Shown: piece after piece, positions 38,901-44,115 of the stretch
Layout: every line of letters starts with the position of its first letter
Numbering within the stretch: position 1 is the stretch's first letter
DNA from: Galaxea fascicularis
Taxonomy: Eukaryota > Cnidaria > Anthozoa > Scleractinia > Euphylliidae
Direction of reading: 5' to 3'
Length of the DNA: 64,000 nt
Assembly (NCBI GenBank): GCA_948470475.1
Contig: OX419347.1
Span: 4,789,538 to 4,853,537 of the forward strand
Notes under the pieces: generated by a model
What the model saw: only the letters and a program-made list of their open reading frames with translations
The model's database searches: none
Told to the model about the DNA's origin: nothing
Translations under genes and position numbers: made by a program

Positions 38901-41900
38901 TTCAGCTCTAAATTTTGCTGTATGGCTATCGAAGTGATAAACTCAAGTGAAAGCAAGGGAGTGGTTTTCTTCTTGTAGTGCTGTTTATTATGGCTTACTC
39001 GTTGTTTCGGTGGATGTTACCTTAGAGATTGCACGTTAAAAATAAACCTAACCTAAGCTGTGTTGTATGGGGGCCAACATGCATTTTCCAGGGTCATATC
39101 AACAATTTATCGAATACTTTGATACATATCAAGTAGCAGCGTTTTCGTGGAGCTGGCAAAATTGAGACAAGGGTAAAAGTTACTTTTCAGTACTTTCCTG
39201 CGGGACTGTTTAATATGCTGTGCAAGCTGGTTCTATCTTTTAAGTTTGTGGATGAAATCCTAAAGTGTGACAATTCTAATGAACGCTACTGAGCAGTACT
39301 TTCCTGTGGTGCTGTTTACTATGCTGTACAAGGTGGATCTACTTTTGAGTGGCCATTCAAATGAAAGCTACTGAGCGGTACTTTCCTGTGGTGCTGTTTA
39401 TTAAGCTGTACAAGGTGGTTCTAACGTTTGAATCTGTTGGTGAAATTCTAGAGTGTGACCATTCAAATGAAAGCTACTGAATAGCACTTTTCTGTGGTGC
39501 TGGTCATTAAATAATAAGGTGGTTCTAACTTTTGAATCTGGATAAAATCGTTATTCATTGTTTTCACAAGTCTGTATTCTAACTGACAGAAGGAAAAATG
39601 TTAGAGAGCGGACGTGACTACACGCTGGAAATGTTCCAGTATAAGTTACTTTTGTTATTGTCTGCCAATGTCTGCCGGTACAGGTATCAAGTATGTTGGA
39701 TTGAGTTAAACCCAGATTTCAGTATTGTTTGGGGTGATTTGATACCTTCTTAGATCAGTATTTGTGCATGTAAAAATAGAATAGAGCCACAACTGAAAAA
39801 CTTATGGTCAGGCATCCCTAATCTTAATTGACTCGCTTGAACATGATTATTACAGTGAAAAGGAAATTTAGTTTGTAGTGTTTTTACTTGATTATTTATT
39901 ATCCAAGCTATTAAATACAAGACATTTCCTTGTTTCTTTGTGAGAGTATTTTCTTTCGTAACAGCTTTGGTAGGGGCTCAGCCAGGACTAGGCCTTTTTA
40001 TTTGTTGTCGACTAATCCATGAAAAGGGAAACGGTCTTTAATATTACGTCCTTAATTAAGCATATTATCACATGCTTAATTTAGCAAGTAAATACTGTTG
40101 GAATGACCAGCTCTAATCGAGAGTAATTACTTAGATAAGAGCAACAGCACACTGTCTATCGTTCGGATTTGACCTACAGAGCCAAAAGTTAGAACCAGGA
40201 ACAGCGCCGTAGCAAAAGTGCTGCTCCGTAGCTTTCATTTGAACGATCACAGTTCAGGATTTCATCCACAGACTCAAAACTAAGAACCACCTTGTACAGC
40301 ATAATAAATAGCACCATAGGAAAGTATTGTTCGAGCTGTTTGCGCAGACGCAGTGTTGTCTTGTTCCGAAAAAATGCTTAAAGATAGTCCTGAATAGAAT
40401 TCTTCATGATCATATAGTATGATGTATTAATCCTAGTATTGTGTGGATTCTATTTTCAGTCGTAGAGCAAGTGGATTCAAGTGCATCATTATACGCCAGG
40501 TCAATCCAGGGCCATCATGTTTGTGCTTTAGTCAAACAGTTACCGGTGAGTTAACACGGGGCCGATTACTATCGATTGACGGTTGCCCCGCTGAAATTGG
40601 TTGTTCCGAAAACAAATATTAGTCCGAGAAACGAAGCTTCGAGGGCTTGTATGTTAGTAATAATGATAAAATTTCATACGAATAAAATAAACGCGTTAAC
40701 TGGACCAAGCTAGCTGCTAACCTCCTATCAATCAGTTTTCCCTTATTTCCACGTTTGTTATTAATGAATAAGGAAAATTTGCGCGACGGATAATTGAGTG
40801 TCATACTATCGTGTCACGTGATCAATGTGATAGACTTCCCACGGGTGGGACTATCGTGTCACGTGATCAATTTAAACGAATTAGCTGAGCTGCAAAATTG
40901 GTATAGGTTTACAGGGTGCTGAGTTTGTCTCATAGACTTAAGACCAGTACACACGAGGGAGCTTGCTCCTGAAACAGACTCGTGCAACAGATTTGCCCCT
41001 GGAGCTTGCTCCCTCATATCAAACCAGTTTGAAATGAGGGAGCAAAACTCGGGAGCAAAAGTTTTGTTGCGCAACAAATTTTTTCGCCAGAAATCGTTGG
41101 TGCAGACGAGGGAGCTTTGCTCCGGGAGCGTGTTGTAGGAGCGTGCTGCGGGAGCAAGCTCCAGGGGCAAATCTGTTGCACGAGTCTGTTTCAGAAGCAA
41201 GCTCCCTCGTGTGTACCGGCCTGTAGTGTCTCCAGAGTTTTCAGATGCTTTGCCCAAACGTTTGAGGAATTTTTTCTGTGTTCCCTTGTGCATGAGAAGA
41301 TTGATTTCAAGATGGAATCTAAGAGCTAAATTTTGAAGCGAAGAACGAACCAGACAGTCTTAAGTGTATTTTACCAGGGGTTGTGGTTTCAAGGGTCGCC
41401 GAGTGTAAAGTTTTGGTGGTGGTTAGTCCACAATGTGTTTTCTGCTTATGTGTAGCAATCATCAAACTGCAGAGAGTAACCTGACAATTTCGAGCTTTCC
41501 ATTCCCAACGCAATATCTCCTGCTTGATAATTTTCTATTTTTATGATAACTTATTTTCCTTGAATAATCGTAGCGATAGCTGTAACACCAGGCATGGTTT
41601 TTCTCTTGGCCTACCGTATTGCCGAACAAATATCAGACAATTTTCTGTTTCTTTTTAAGTTCTGAGATCAGTACCTCTTCATCTCTCCTGTCTTTCAAAA
41701 ATAAGTTTAAAGATTTCTTTTATAAGAACTATTAATATTTATTATATAAGAACTATATTTAATATATTCGCTCTGTTAGAACTGTTACTATACGAGAAGT
41801 CGGAGTTTCAAAAAACACTTGCGCGCGTCGGGATAAAATCAAGAATATATTAAAAATACAAAGGTTTTTGAATGCAAATTCGTGAGAGTATTTTGCATGA

Positions 41901-43439
41901 CAAAAGAAGAAAATTATGTGCTTCTTTTTATCCCGACGCGCGCACGTGTTTTTTGAAACTCCGACTTCTCATATATTTGCGGGCGACCCAAAAGGAGCCC
42001 GCAATCATAATCTTCAGGTTGGTCAAAATGTAGCATGCGCGGGCTGTTATACCTGGAAGATTGCCACGTTTTTGTGGACTTCCACCAAGAATAATAAGAA
42101 TGTAAAAAACGCAGTGCTACGCACGGCTTCAATAACTTGGAGTTAACCAAATATGGCTAACGTCTGCACGGGGGTACGAAGAAGACGTACATGTCATTAG
42201 TTGTGGAATTTTCCCGACCTTCGATGTCATAAACAGTATTTGTGAACAACGTGCCTTCGACTTCATCTTCAAAACTTAATGCGGGTGAGTAGATTGTTAA
42301 ACTATTTTACAGATCATTCTCATTTTGTGGAGGTATGTTCAAGTAGTATTGTCATCTTTCTACTCGAAATTTACTCGACTTGAGGGCCGTCGCGTTGAAA
42401 ACATGCATAACTTCTGCGATCGATTTCGTTGCTACACAAGTTTATAGTCAATTTATTGAATCTCGGTCAACTTTGTTGTTTGAGTTACAAAGTGGTCTCT
42501 TCCTCAAGCATTTAATCAGTTTGTTTGTCAAGTGTCAGCACAGTTCTGCCACAGTTTGACCGAATTTGATCCCAAAAACAGTCAAATATATGCACAGTTT
42601 TGCCACACAACAAACTGAGTTTTGGAAATCTGTCAATTATTATAATAAGGGATCCAGCTCAATTACCATCTGTTGCAGACAAAGCTTTGTATCGTGAAAT
42701 CGATCGCAGAAGTTCTGCGTGTTTTCAACATGACGGCCCTCGAGTCGAGCAAATTTACGACTCGAAACATGACAATACTACTTGAAAATACCTCCACAAA
42801 GTGAGAATGATCTGAAAAATAGTTTAACAATCTAGTCACCCGTACAAAGTCTTGAAGAAGAAGTCGAAGACACGTTGTTCTAAAGATTGTCTATGAAGTC
42901 GAAGGTGTGGAAAATTCCACGACTAATGACATGTGCGTCTTATTCGTACCCATCCCGAGAACATACCAACTAAACTTCTCCCAACCCTCAGTTATATTCA
43001 TATCGCCCGCAATTACTAATCATTGGTTATTCTAGTTACTAGTACATAAAATTGCCCTTAAATCCTCTGCATCTTGCTCTTCTGTGGCCATAATACCTGG
43101 ACATTCACTCTAGTAACTTTGTGAGGAAAATTAATATTTGTATAGAAACTTCAAGGTTTGATTTAGGTCTCCTAGCCATTTCTCTTTATCTGTTGTCTTG
43201 TTTATCTATGTTCTGTAATGTTTTGCAGAATGTGTGTAGTATGGCAAAACAAATAAAAACTGAAATAGTTTCTCACTACCCTTCTGACTAAGGATAGATT
43301 AAATGGTGTGGAGAGAAAATAGTTGTTGACCTGGTTGTTTTTTCGGCAGGACCACTCTGTTACTGTAGATGGCAAAAGCACAGATGCGTCTCTGGTCTCT
43401 AATGTTCTCGAAGAAGTGAAATTACTCTTACAATCATGA
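3273..43439 (+). CDS. AP3D1: AP-3 adaptor complex delta subunit, complete gene of 46 exons
   Basis: This large subunit of the AP-3 heterotetramer sorts cargo from endosomes/trans-Golgi to lysosomes and lysosome-related organelles. All 46 exons were placed by continuous similarity to animal AP3D1 and by splice signals. They sum to 3768 bp (1255 aa), somewhat longer than human AP3D1, and phases agree at every junction. Every donor is GT and every acceptor AG. Exon 1 (3273-3332) begins MFEKNLTDLVRGIRN, where vertebrates have about 12 further residues; KGQPSK in frame just upstream resembles that lost N-terminus, but a TAA at 3252-3254 closes the frame and no ATG precedes it. The start at 3273 is therefore the best available, not certain. 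The stop is TGA at 43437-43439. Exon coordinates are given in the three segment entries. Confidence 0.96.
3716..4121. mobile_element. pogo/Tigger-like MITE in AP3D1 intron 1
   Basis: The element begins CAGTCGAACCTCGATTATCC and ends with its imperfect inverse (GGATAATCGAGTTTCGACTG). It is flanked by TA on both sides (3714-3715 and 4122-4123), the Tc1/mariner-pogo target duplication. CGATTATCCGGAC is repeated several times inside each end. At 406 bp it has no transposase frame and is non-autonomous. Confidence 0.85.
4599..4800. repeat. Repeat with alternating CCCAGGG and GTCAAATTCCC motifs
   Basis: Blocks of CCCCAGGG/CCCTGGG alternate with TGTCAAATTCCC, and the outer ends are roughly inverted (CCCAGGGTAGGG versus CCCTACCCAGGGA). 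The segment includes AAGATGGCGGCCATG at about 4733-4747, a YY1-type motif. It is probably a non-autonomous DNA transposon; the family was not identified. It lies in AP3D1 intron 2. Confidence 0.5.
4901..5059. mobile_element. TIR element, GGCTGTGCTCT family, copy 1
   Basis: It starts GGCTGTGCTCTAAGAAAAGT and ends CCAGAGCACAGCC, so the termini are inverted. Read in reverse complement it aligns along its length with 15071-15226, including the internal CAACTTACTTT and CCCAACTACTTTTCTTAGAG. Two copies in opposite orientation inside the same gene support a MITE family. Confidence 0.7.
5197..5329. mobile_element. TIR element, TTTCCACACAGCCCCA family, copy 1
   Basis: The left end AGATTTCCACACAGCCCCAT and right end ATGGGGCTGTGCAGAAATCT are inverted repeats. 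The core contains AACAGGGTTAGTATGACAGT. A second copy with the core in opposite orientation lies at 37471-37585. AP3D1 intron 2. Confidence 0.75.
6448..6588. mobile_element. Foldback element in AP3D1 intron 3
   Basis: Two arms of about 58 bp, sharing ATGTTTTCAGAAG at their inner ends, are near-perfect inverted repeats around a ~23-bp spacer. The outer ends are AGGTAATCACATG and CATGCGATTACTT. No coding capacity; best read as a hairpin-type MITE. Confidence 0.75.
7621..8843. repeat. Two copies of an AACCCTTTAA-ended ~200-bp repeat in AP3D1 intron 5
   Basis: Copies lie at about 7621-7826 and 8634-8843. They begin AACCCT(T/C)TAA and end with AAGGGTTAA or AAAGGGCTAA. The second shares, over about 210 bp, GTTGTCACATATTTCATA, ACTAATCCCTGG and GTGATATTGTGAGGAG-type strings with the copy at 37634-37842. 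It is part of an abundant family also represented at 19935-20279, 23097-23297 and 28118-28372. Confidence 0.6.
10190..10290. mobile_element. Short foldback element in AP3D1 intron 7
   Basis: The ends AGGCCTTCTGATAGGGTGCA and TGCACCCTGTCAGAAGCCCT are imperfect inverted repeats around a short AT-rich centre. Confidence 0.6.
11335..11457. repeat. Degenerate TIR-type repeat in AP3D1 intron 8
   Basis: Repeated GGTGGC(T/C) and GGCCA motifs run into AATAGGGGTTTGACTGTA, which looks like the end of a pogo-like MITE. The matching left end could not be placed with confidence. Confidence 0.35.
12960..13045 (-). repeat. tRNA-derived SINE fragment, copy 1
   Basis: Read on the minus strand it has TTCATAG(T/C)TCGGTTGGTAG, GAGCATCGCACCAGAATCAC and GAGGTCACGGG, the A-box-like and partial B-box-like parts of a tRNA head. 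It matches the better-preserved copy at 27100-27173. It is flanked by the same GGGAGCAGGTCAATT string. AP3D1 intron 10. Confidence 0.6.
13466..13624. mobile_element. Foldback element in AP3D1 intron 12
   Basis: Arms containing GTGGTATACCATGGAATATC and its inverse form a hairpin of ~159 bp. The outer arms share GTTATGCA(A/G)(T/G)GC. The centre contains a second, shorter inversion (TAGTTTCTTTG / CGAAGAAACTA). It starts about 56 bp after the donor of exon 12. Confidence 0.75.
15071..15226. mobile_element. TIR element, GGCTGTGCTCT family, copy 2
   Basis: This lies in AP3D1 intron 14 and is the inverted partner of the copy at 4901-5059. The right end CTTAGAGCACAGC is well conserved; the left end (GGCTGGGCTCT) has one change. 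No coding capacity. Confidence 0.7.
17684..18888. mobile_element. Paired direct MITE copies flanking an AAACGG-rich block
   Basis: Two ~160-bp copies lie in the same orientation at 17684-17844 and 18728-18888. Both begin CAG(G/A)GCTGTCACTAAT and end TTAATGACAGC(A/C)CTG, and share GTTGCTGTAGTGAAGTCAAC and TTTTATATCAAAGTAGCC. Between them, at about 18001-18255, TAAACGGTTAG/TAAATGG-type motifs recur many times. The arrangement suggests a composite or nested insertion. AP3D1 intron 19. Confidence 0.65.
19612..19785. repeat. Imperfect inverted repeat with TTCCGTACTG termini
   Basis: AACCTCGTTTTCTCGTTCCG and CAGTACGGACCTCGAACTC lie about 110 bp apart and are partly inverted. It is a degenerate DNA-transposon-like repeat in AP3D1 intron 21. 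Confidence 0.4.
19935..20279. repeat. Two adjacent AACCCTTTAA-family repeats
   Basis: One copy runs to TTAAAGGGTTAAG at about 20155 and a second ends AATTAAAGGGTTAATG at about 20279, each with internal TTCTCCCTAC and GAGAA blocks. AP3D1 intron 21. Confidence 0.5.
20513..20652. mobile_element. Foldback element, GAGCGCGAAGCGCGAG family, copy 1
   Basis: The left arm has CATTTAGCGGAGCGCGAAGC; the right arm has GCGCTCGGCTAAAC followed by CCTGTTATGCAGGTT. Outer ends pair as AGCCTGCATA / TATGCAGGTT. A second copy of the same design lies at 28581-28769. The arms are much more GC-rich than the surrounding intron. AP3D1 intron 22. Confidence 0.75.
20772..20868. repeat. GTAAAATTCCGAAAGTAA-type repeat
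   Basis: CCGAAAGTAACGGG, GCCATTACTTTCGGG and GCCGTTACTTTCGAG are alternating inverted copies of one short motif, as in small foldback repeats. AP3D1 intron 22. Confidence 0.45.
21221..30673 (+). CDS. AP3D1: AP3D1 exons 23-36: acidic/BLVR-like linker and Lys/His-rich hinge (about residues 601-1016)
   Basis: Exons: 21221-21316, 21937-21985, 23002-23076, 24271-24349, 25556-25612, 25745-25833, 26037-26128, 26491-26578, 27310-27378, 28936-29011, 29169-29329, 29622-29675, 30292-30360, 30479-30673. LDLDKWINDPPSESSEEEPE starts the acidic stretch. NPHYLKVSA and VANLDLPVSLKV align with the human NPFYIKSS and VVQIDLSVPLKV regions. LNVDLSKPLEAHETLPVRQH matches human LDIDLDKPLADSEKLPIQKH. Exons 31, 32 and 36 are Lys/His/Arg/Glu-rich (repeated KHKH, KKEK) and are expected to be disordered. 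DDMEFWLSTTPEKK in exon 34 is the most ordered-looking motif in the hinge. Exons in this segment are the least conserved, so small boundary errors are most possible here, although the frame is kept across all junctions. Confidence 0.92.
22019..22240. repeat. CCAAT-box-rich repeat, copy 1
   Basis: It begins TTTCAATTGAGTGTCG and contains several CCAATCA/GATTGG/CATTGG motifs. It aligns over about 200 bp with 32821-33045 (shared CCAATCACAAGAGAG, CAGTGAACCAATCA, AGCGCGGGAAAA, TTTTGCTTCTCATTGG). AP3D1 intron 24. Confidence 0.65.
22658..22835. mobile_element. Near-perfect foldback MITE, AATAGGCCAT termini, copy 1
   Basis: Arms of about 66 bp are almost identical inverted repeats, starting AATAGGCCATTTCCGAGTTC and ending with the inverse. 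The short AT-rich loop carries ATTAGTTCTACTTTACATAT. High arm identity suggests a young insertion. AP3D1 intron 24. Confidence 0.85.
23097..23297. repeat. AACCCTTTAA-family repeat
   Basis: It runs from AAACCCTGAGATCAAAATTT to GCTTAAAGGGTTAAC. It shares AATTCTCGTGACCACTCTGTTT, in inverse form, with the copy at 19935-20155. AP3D1 intron 25. Confidence 0.5.
23332..23796. mobile_element. 465-bp foldback element in AP3D1 intron 25
   Basis: Arms of about 120 bp pair across the element: TAGACCTTTCCACGG with CCGTAGAAAGGTCTA, TGGGATTTTGGCCGACTT with AAGTCCGCCAAAATCCCA, and CAAAGAGGCGGGTTTCC with GGAAAGCTGCCTCTTTG. The centre is AT-rich and non-coding. Confidence 0.8.
24061..24216. mobile_element. Foldback MITE, AATAGGCCAT termini, copy 2
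   Basis: It begins AATAGGCCATACTCG and ends CGACTATGGCCTATT, with arms of ~65 bp (GAGGCTCTCGTGGGGGAAT inverted as ATTCCCCCGCAAGAGCCTC). The terminal 10 bp equal those of 22658-22835 although the inner arms differ, so they appear to be two subfamilies mobilised by one transposase. AP3D1 intron 25. Confidence 0.85.
24617..24796. mobile_element. TIR element with promoter-like motifs in AP3D1 intron 26
   Basis: The ends AGGGTGTTCGCTCACGTGAC and GTCATGTGAACACACTCTAT are inverted. The element contains CACGTG (E-box), TGACGTCA (CRE) and ATGGCTGCC/ATGGTCGCC (YY1-like) motifs, dense for 180 bp. Confidence 0.7.
25341..25463. mobile_element. Foldback element in AP3D1 intron 26
   Basis: TGTCAGTCCGTGTGTGCTTT at the left pairs with AAAGTACACACGCACTGACA at the right. 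The arms continue through GAAAACGCAC, GACGTCAAAA and GGTAAGAACAT to a 7-bp loop, so almost the whole element forms one hairpin. Confidence 0.85.
27050..27215 (-). repeat. tRNA-derived SINE, copy 2, with well-folded tRNA-like head at 27100-27173
   Basis: On the minus strand, the head runs GGCTTCA...TGAAGTCC, with a 7-bp acceptor stem (one G-T pair), a D arm GCTC...GAGC and a T arm ACGGG-TTCAAAC-CCCGT. The anticodon stem has two mismatches and position 33 is C rather than T, so it is unlikely to be a working tRNA. The anticodon position reads GGT (Thr-like). Downstream, GCCTGAATT and GCGTAAAT tail strings recur at 31862-32040. AP3D1 intron 30. Confidence 0.7.
27400..27845 (-). repeat. Second SINE type with tRNA-like head (about 27770-27843)
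   Basis: On the minus strand the head shows GGTTGGCTCAGTGGTAGGGC (A box) and AGGGGTTCAAGCCCC (B box). The body contains GGGTTCTTTAACGTCCCACA, which I recall as part of the conserved central domain of the animal MetaSINE superfamily. It extends to GCGCTTTATCCCAAGGCTC near 27417. The family name is from memory. AP3D1 intron 31. Confidence 0.65.
28118..28372. repeat. AACCCTTTAA-type repeat with GAT microsatellite
   Basis: It contains TTCTCCCTACATTTTCTATG and GAAACAATCAAGACCTTTGT, also present at about 21655-21727 (same family), and a short (GAT)n run near 28313-28328. AP3D1 intron 31. Confidence 0.5.
28581..28769. mobile_element. Foldback element, GAGCGCGAAGCGCGAG family, copy 2
   Basis: It shares with 20513-20652 the GTTTATTTAGC(T/C)GAGCGC left end and the CGGCTAAATAAACGCCTGTT / TATGCAGG right end. 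It is longer because (G/C)GAGACATCG(A/G)GG(G/A)C lies in both arms. AP3D1 intron 31. Confidence 0.75.
29861..29967. repeat. Tetranucleotide microsatellite (ACTG)n followed by (ACAG)n
   Basis: About 18 near-perfect ACTG units change abruptly to about 8 ACAG units. Shorter degenerate CTGG/ACTG motifs flank it from about 29690. AP3D1 intron 34. Confidence 0.97.
30801..30950. mobile_element. Foldback element in AP3D1 intron 36
   Basis: AGGGAGCTTAAGCACGCGCG pairs with CGCGCGTGCTTAAGCTCCCT, continuing through TTTTTGAGACGCG and the CCGGAAGTGA / TCACTTTCGG region to an AT-rich loop. Confidence 0.85.
31403..43439 (+). CDS. AP3D1: AP3D1 exons 37-46: C-terminal appendage (about residues 1017-1255)
   Basis: Exons: 31403-31453, 32155-32216, 32492-32567, 33131-33182, 33704-33792, 34619-34704, 34801-34858, 36889-36958, 40460-40545, 43350-43439. 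They form the beta-sandwich-like ear used for accessory-protein binding. Landmarks are LEFNVLDSLNTKLIRP (human LSVLDSLNARMARP), DDEGSTSEKMDF followed by CSSFLISTPLS (human NDEGATHEKLDF, CSSYLITTP), ASLYARSIQGHHVCALVK (human ASMYSRSIQGHHVCLLVK), and the terminal SVTVDGKSTDASLVSNVLEE. The introns around the last three exons are the largest of the gene (3.5 and 2.8 kb) and are full of repeats, yet the exons are intact. Confidence 0.95.
31862..32040. repeat. tRNA-derived SINE fragment, copy 3, in inverted arrangement
   Basis: A central GAGGTCACGGGTTCAAACCC with GTTGAAGTCC (3' half of the tRNA-like head) is flanked by inverted tails (ATTGCGTAAAGAAGC and GCTTCTTTACGGAATT). It looks like two truncated copies joined head to head. 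AP3D1 intron 37. Confidence 0.6.
32821..33045. repeat. CCAAT-box-rich repeat, copy 2
   Basis: Same family and orientation as 22019-22240, with at least four CCAAT or ATTGG motifs. AP3D1 intron 39. The family is unidentified. Confidence 0.65.
33850..34185. repeat. G-rich minisatellite, about six ~57-bp units
   Basis: The unit contains (A/C)GAT(G/C)A(G/T)TAGGGGAGGGGAAGG-type sequence followed by GGGTTGTGAGGG. Unit starts fall near 33851, 33907, 33966, 34024, 34083 and 34140. Every unit has at least four G-runs on the coding strand, so G-quadruplexes are possible in DNA and pre-mRNA. AP3D1 intron 41. Confidence 0.85.
35279..36099 (+). mobile_element. hAT-like (5-bp TSD) non-autonomous element
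   Basis: The element begins CAGGGTCCGACAAATATT and ends AATATTTGTCGGACCCTG, a perfect 18-bp TIR. It is flanked by TCCTA on both sides (35274-35278 and 36100-36104). CAGGG-type termini with a 5-bp duplication fit the hAT5 branch. It retains a transposase-like zinc-finger frame (separate entry) but no catalytic domain. AP3D1 intron 43. Confidence 0.85.
35653..35964 (+). pseudogene. Zinc-finger N-terminus of a hAT-type transposase (fragment)
   Basis: The frame is open from 35653 (after TAA at 35650-35652) to TGA at 35962-35964, with no ATG near its start. It reads YDANKRRRVFQPKWLEKFSW, then CKICYAW (a CxxC pair), then SNKFRKDPLYAHAKSSNHIA (an HxxxxxH pair). F-P-WLEKF-W, CxxC, NF(R)xDxLxxHxxSxxH is the pattern of the N-terminal TTF/BED-like finger of hAT5 transposases and derived proteins such as ZNF862. 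The rest of the transposase is missing. It could also be a captured host exon. Confidence 0.6.
37045..37330. repeat. ~106-bp repeat family, degenerate cluster in AP3D1 intron 44
   Basis: About two and a half decayed units: AGCATTACAAACAGCACCAC, AGTTCTGCTCAGTAGC, TTTTCATTTGAACGGTC and CGCAGACTCAAA. Same orientation as the downstream intergenic clusters. Confidence 0.6.
37471..37585. mobile_element. TIR element, TTTCCACACAGCCCCA family, copy 2
   Basis: It starts TTCCACACAGCCCCATACAT and ends GAGGCTGTGTGGAAATC. The core ACTGTCATACTAACCCTGTT is the reverse complement of the core of copy 1. AP3D1 intron 44. Confidence 0.75.
37634..37842. repeat. AACCCTTTAA-family repeat, well preserved
   Basis: It begins AACCCTTTAATCTCCAATAT and ends TTTAAAGGGTTAATC; about 210 bp, aligned to 8634-8843. 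AP3D1 intron 44. Confidence 0.6.
38230..39190. repeat. Degenerate ~275-bp tandem repeat in AP3D1 intron 44
   Basis: GAAGCCAACATTCA followed by a spacer, TCAAG/TCAACA, AATA(G/C)AATACC and ATATCAA(G/A) recurs near 38250, 38805 and 39075, with a weaker copy near 38515. This implies about four decayed units. It runs directly into the ~106-bp repeat cluster at 39195. Confidence 0.5.
39195..39560. repeat. ~106-bp repeat family, cluster in opposite orientation
   Basis: About three and a half units of CTACTGAGC(A/G)GTACTTTCCT, GTGGTGCTGTTTA, CTGTACAAGGTGGTTCTA and GTGTGACCATTCAAATGAAA. This is the only cluster reading in this direction. AP3D1 intron 44. Confidence 0.85.
40192..40345. repeat. ~106-bp repeat family, about 1.5 units
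   Basis: It contains TAGCTTTCATTTGAACGATC, GGATTTCATCCACAGACTC, AGAACCACCTTGTACAGC and TAAATAGCACCATAGGAAAG. It ends about 115 bp before AP3D1 exon 45. Confidence 0.85.
40943..41222. mobile_element. Foldback element with GAGGGAGCTTGCTCC motifs in AP3D1 intron 45
   Basis: The ends ACCAGTACACACGAGGGAGC and GCTCCCTCGTGTGTACCGG pair. Arms continue through AACAGACTCGTGCAACAGAT and its inverse. GAGGGAGC/GGGAGCAAGCTCC recurs inside. A 144-codon minus-strand frame over this element is a by-product of the arms. Confidence 0.85.
41789..41975. mobile_element. Foldback element in AP3D1 intron 45
   Basis: TATACGAGAAGTCGGAGTTT pairs with AAACTCCGACTTCTCATATA, and the arms continue through the AAAAACAC(T/G)TG and GCGCGTCGGGATAAA region. 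The loop is AT-rich. Confidence 0.8.
42170..42953. mobile_element. Large (~784-bp) foldback element carrying a PIF1-like fragment
   Basis: The outer ends GGGGGTACGAAGAAGACGTA and GTGCGTCTTATTCGTACCC pair. Further pairs are CATGTCATTAGT/ACTAATGACATG, AATTTTCC/GGAAAATT, TGGAGGTAT/ATACCTCCA, GAGGGCCGTC/GACGGCCCTC and CTTCTGCGATCGATTTC/GAAATCGATCGCAGAAG. The arms are about 250 bp; the unpaired centre is about 240 bp and includes the helicase fragment listed separately. AP3D1 intron 45. Confidence 0.8.
42570..42692 (+). pseudogene. Fragment of a PIF1-like DNA helicase
   Basis: The frame opens after TGA at 42607-42609 in a neighbouring frame is irrelevant; in this frame it is open from 42570 and contains NKLSFGNLSIII followed by RDPAQLPSVADKALY. 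PIF1-type helicases carry a K-FGG-(x)-VI--GD-AQLPPVGDKPLY block around motif II, so this corresponds to that region with GD changed to RD. It has no start codon, only about 30 matching residues and no other helicase motifs. It is a captured or relic fragment, not a gene. Confidence 0.6.
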
Positions 43440-43782
43440 ATTCAGGGAATTACTGTCCGTGAATCAATAGAATGAGGAGGACTGGATCTAGAGGGAAACG
43501 GACGCTCTTCACCAGGCTCTTCGTGATGCACATAACGGAGGGAAAGCAGTGAAATAACTGGACGCTTAGAAGAGATGACAGTATGGTTATGAATTCAAAG
43601 GACGAACTGAATTGATTTAACAACCGAATTTTTAAAAATGACGAGGTTGTCATTTAGTTAATTACACTAGAATTTAGATGTTTGAAATAATTGGTTGCAT
43701 TATAAGTCGGTTGCGTTAGAGTCGGATCTAATTAGTAGTAACGTTGAGAAGAGAAGTTAATCATTTAATGCCATTAGCCCCG

Positions 43783-43788
43783 ATTAAA
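43783..43788 (+). terminator. Candidate poly(A) signal of AP3D1 (ATTAAA)
   Basis: ATTAAA lies about 345 bp after the AP3D1 stop codon. It is the only plausible hexamer I found before the next repeat cluster begins at about 43850. It is a common variant of AATAAA, but the context is AT-rich, so chance occurrence is possible. Confidence 0.3.
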
Positions 43789-43849
43789 TTTTACAAAATG
43801 TCATAAAACATAGAGCATCAGGAAAATTTACTACTCACGAGTTTCGTCA

Positions 43850-44115
43850 GTTTGAATGATCATGCTAAATTTCGTCCACAGACTCAAAATTTAGAACCAG
43901 CACCATTGGAAAGTACTGCTCAGTTGCTTTTATTTGAATAGTCACACTTTAGGGGTTCACCCACAGATTCATTTGTACAGCATAATAAACATTACCACAG
44001 GAAAGTACAGCTCAGTAGCTTTCGTTTGAATGGTCACACTTCATCCACAGACTCAAAAGTTAGAACCACCTTGTACAGCATAATAAACAGCACCACAGGA
44101 ACGTACTGCTCATGT
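43850..44115. repeat. ~106-bp repeat family, about 2.5 units just downstream of AP3D1
   Basis: It contains TTGTACAGCATAATAAACA twice, ACCACAGGAAAGTAC, CTCAGTAGCTTTCGTTTGAA and TCCACAGACTCAAAAGTTAG. It starts about 410 bp after the AP3D1 stop. Confidence 0.85.

Noticed and set aside
40859..41293. 144-codon minus-strand open frame
   Set aside because: It is generated by the inverted arms of the foldback at 40943-41222; repetitive, with no domain.
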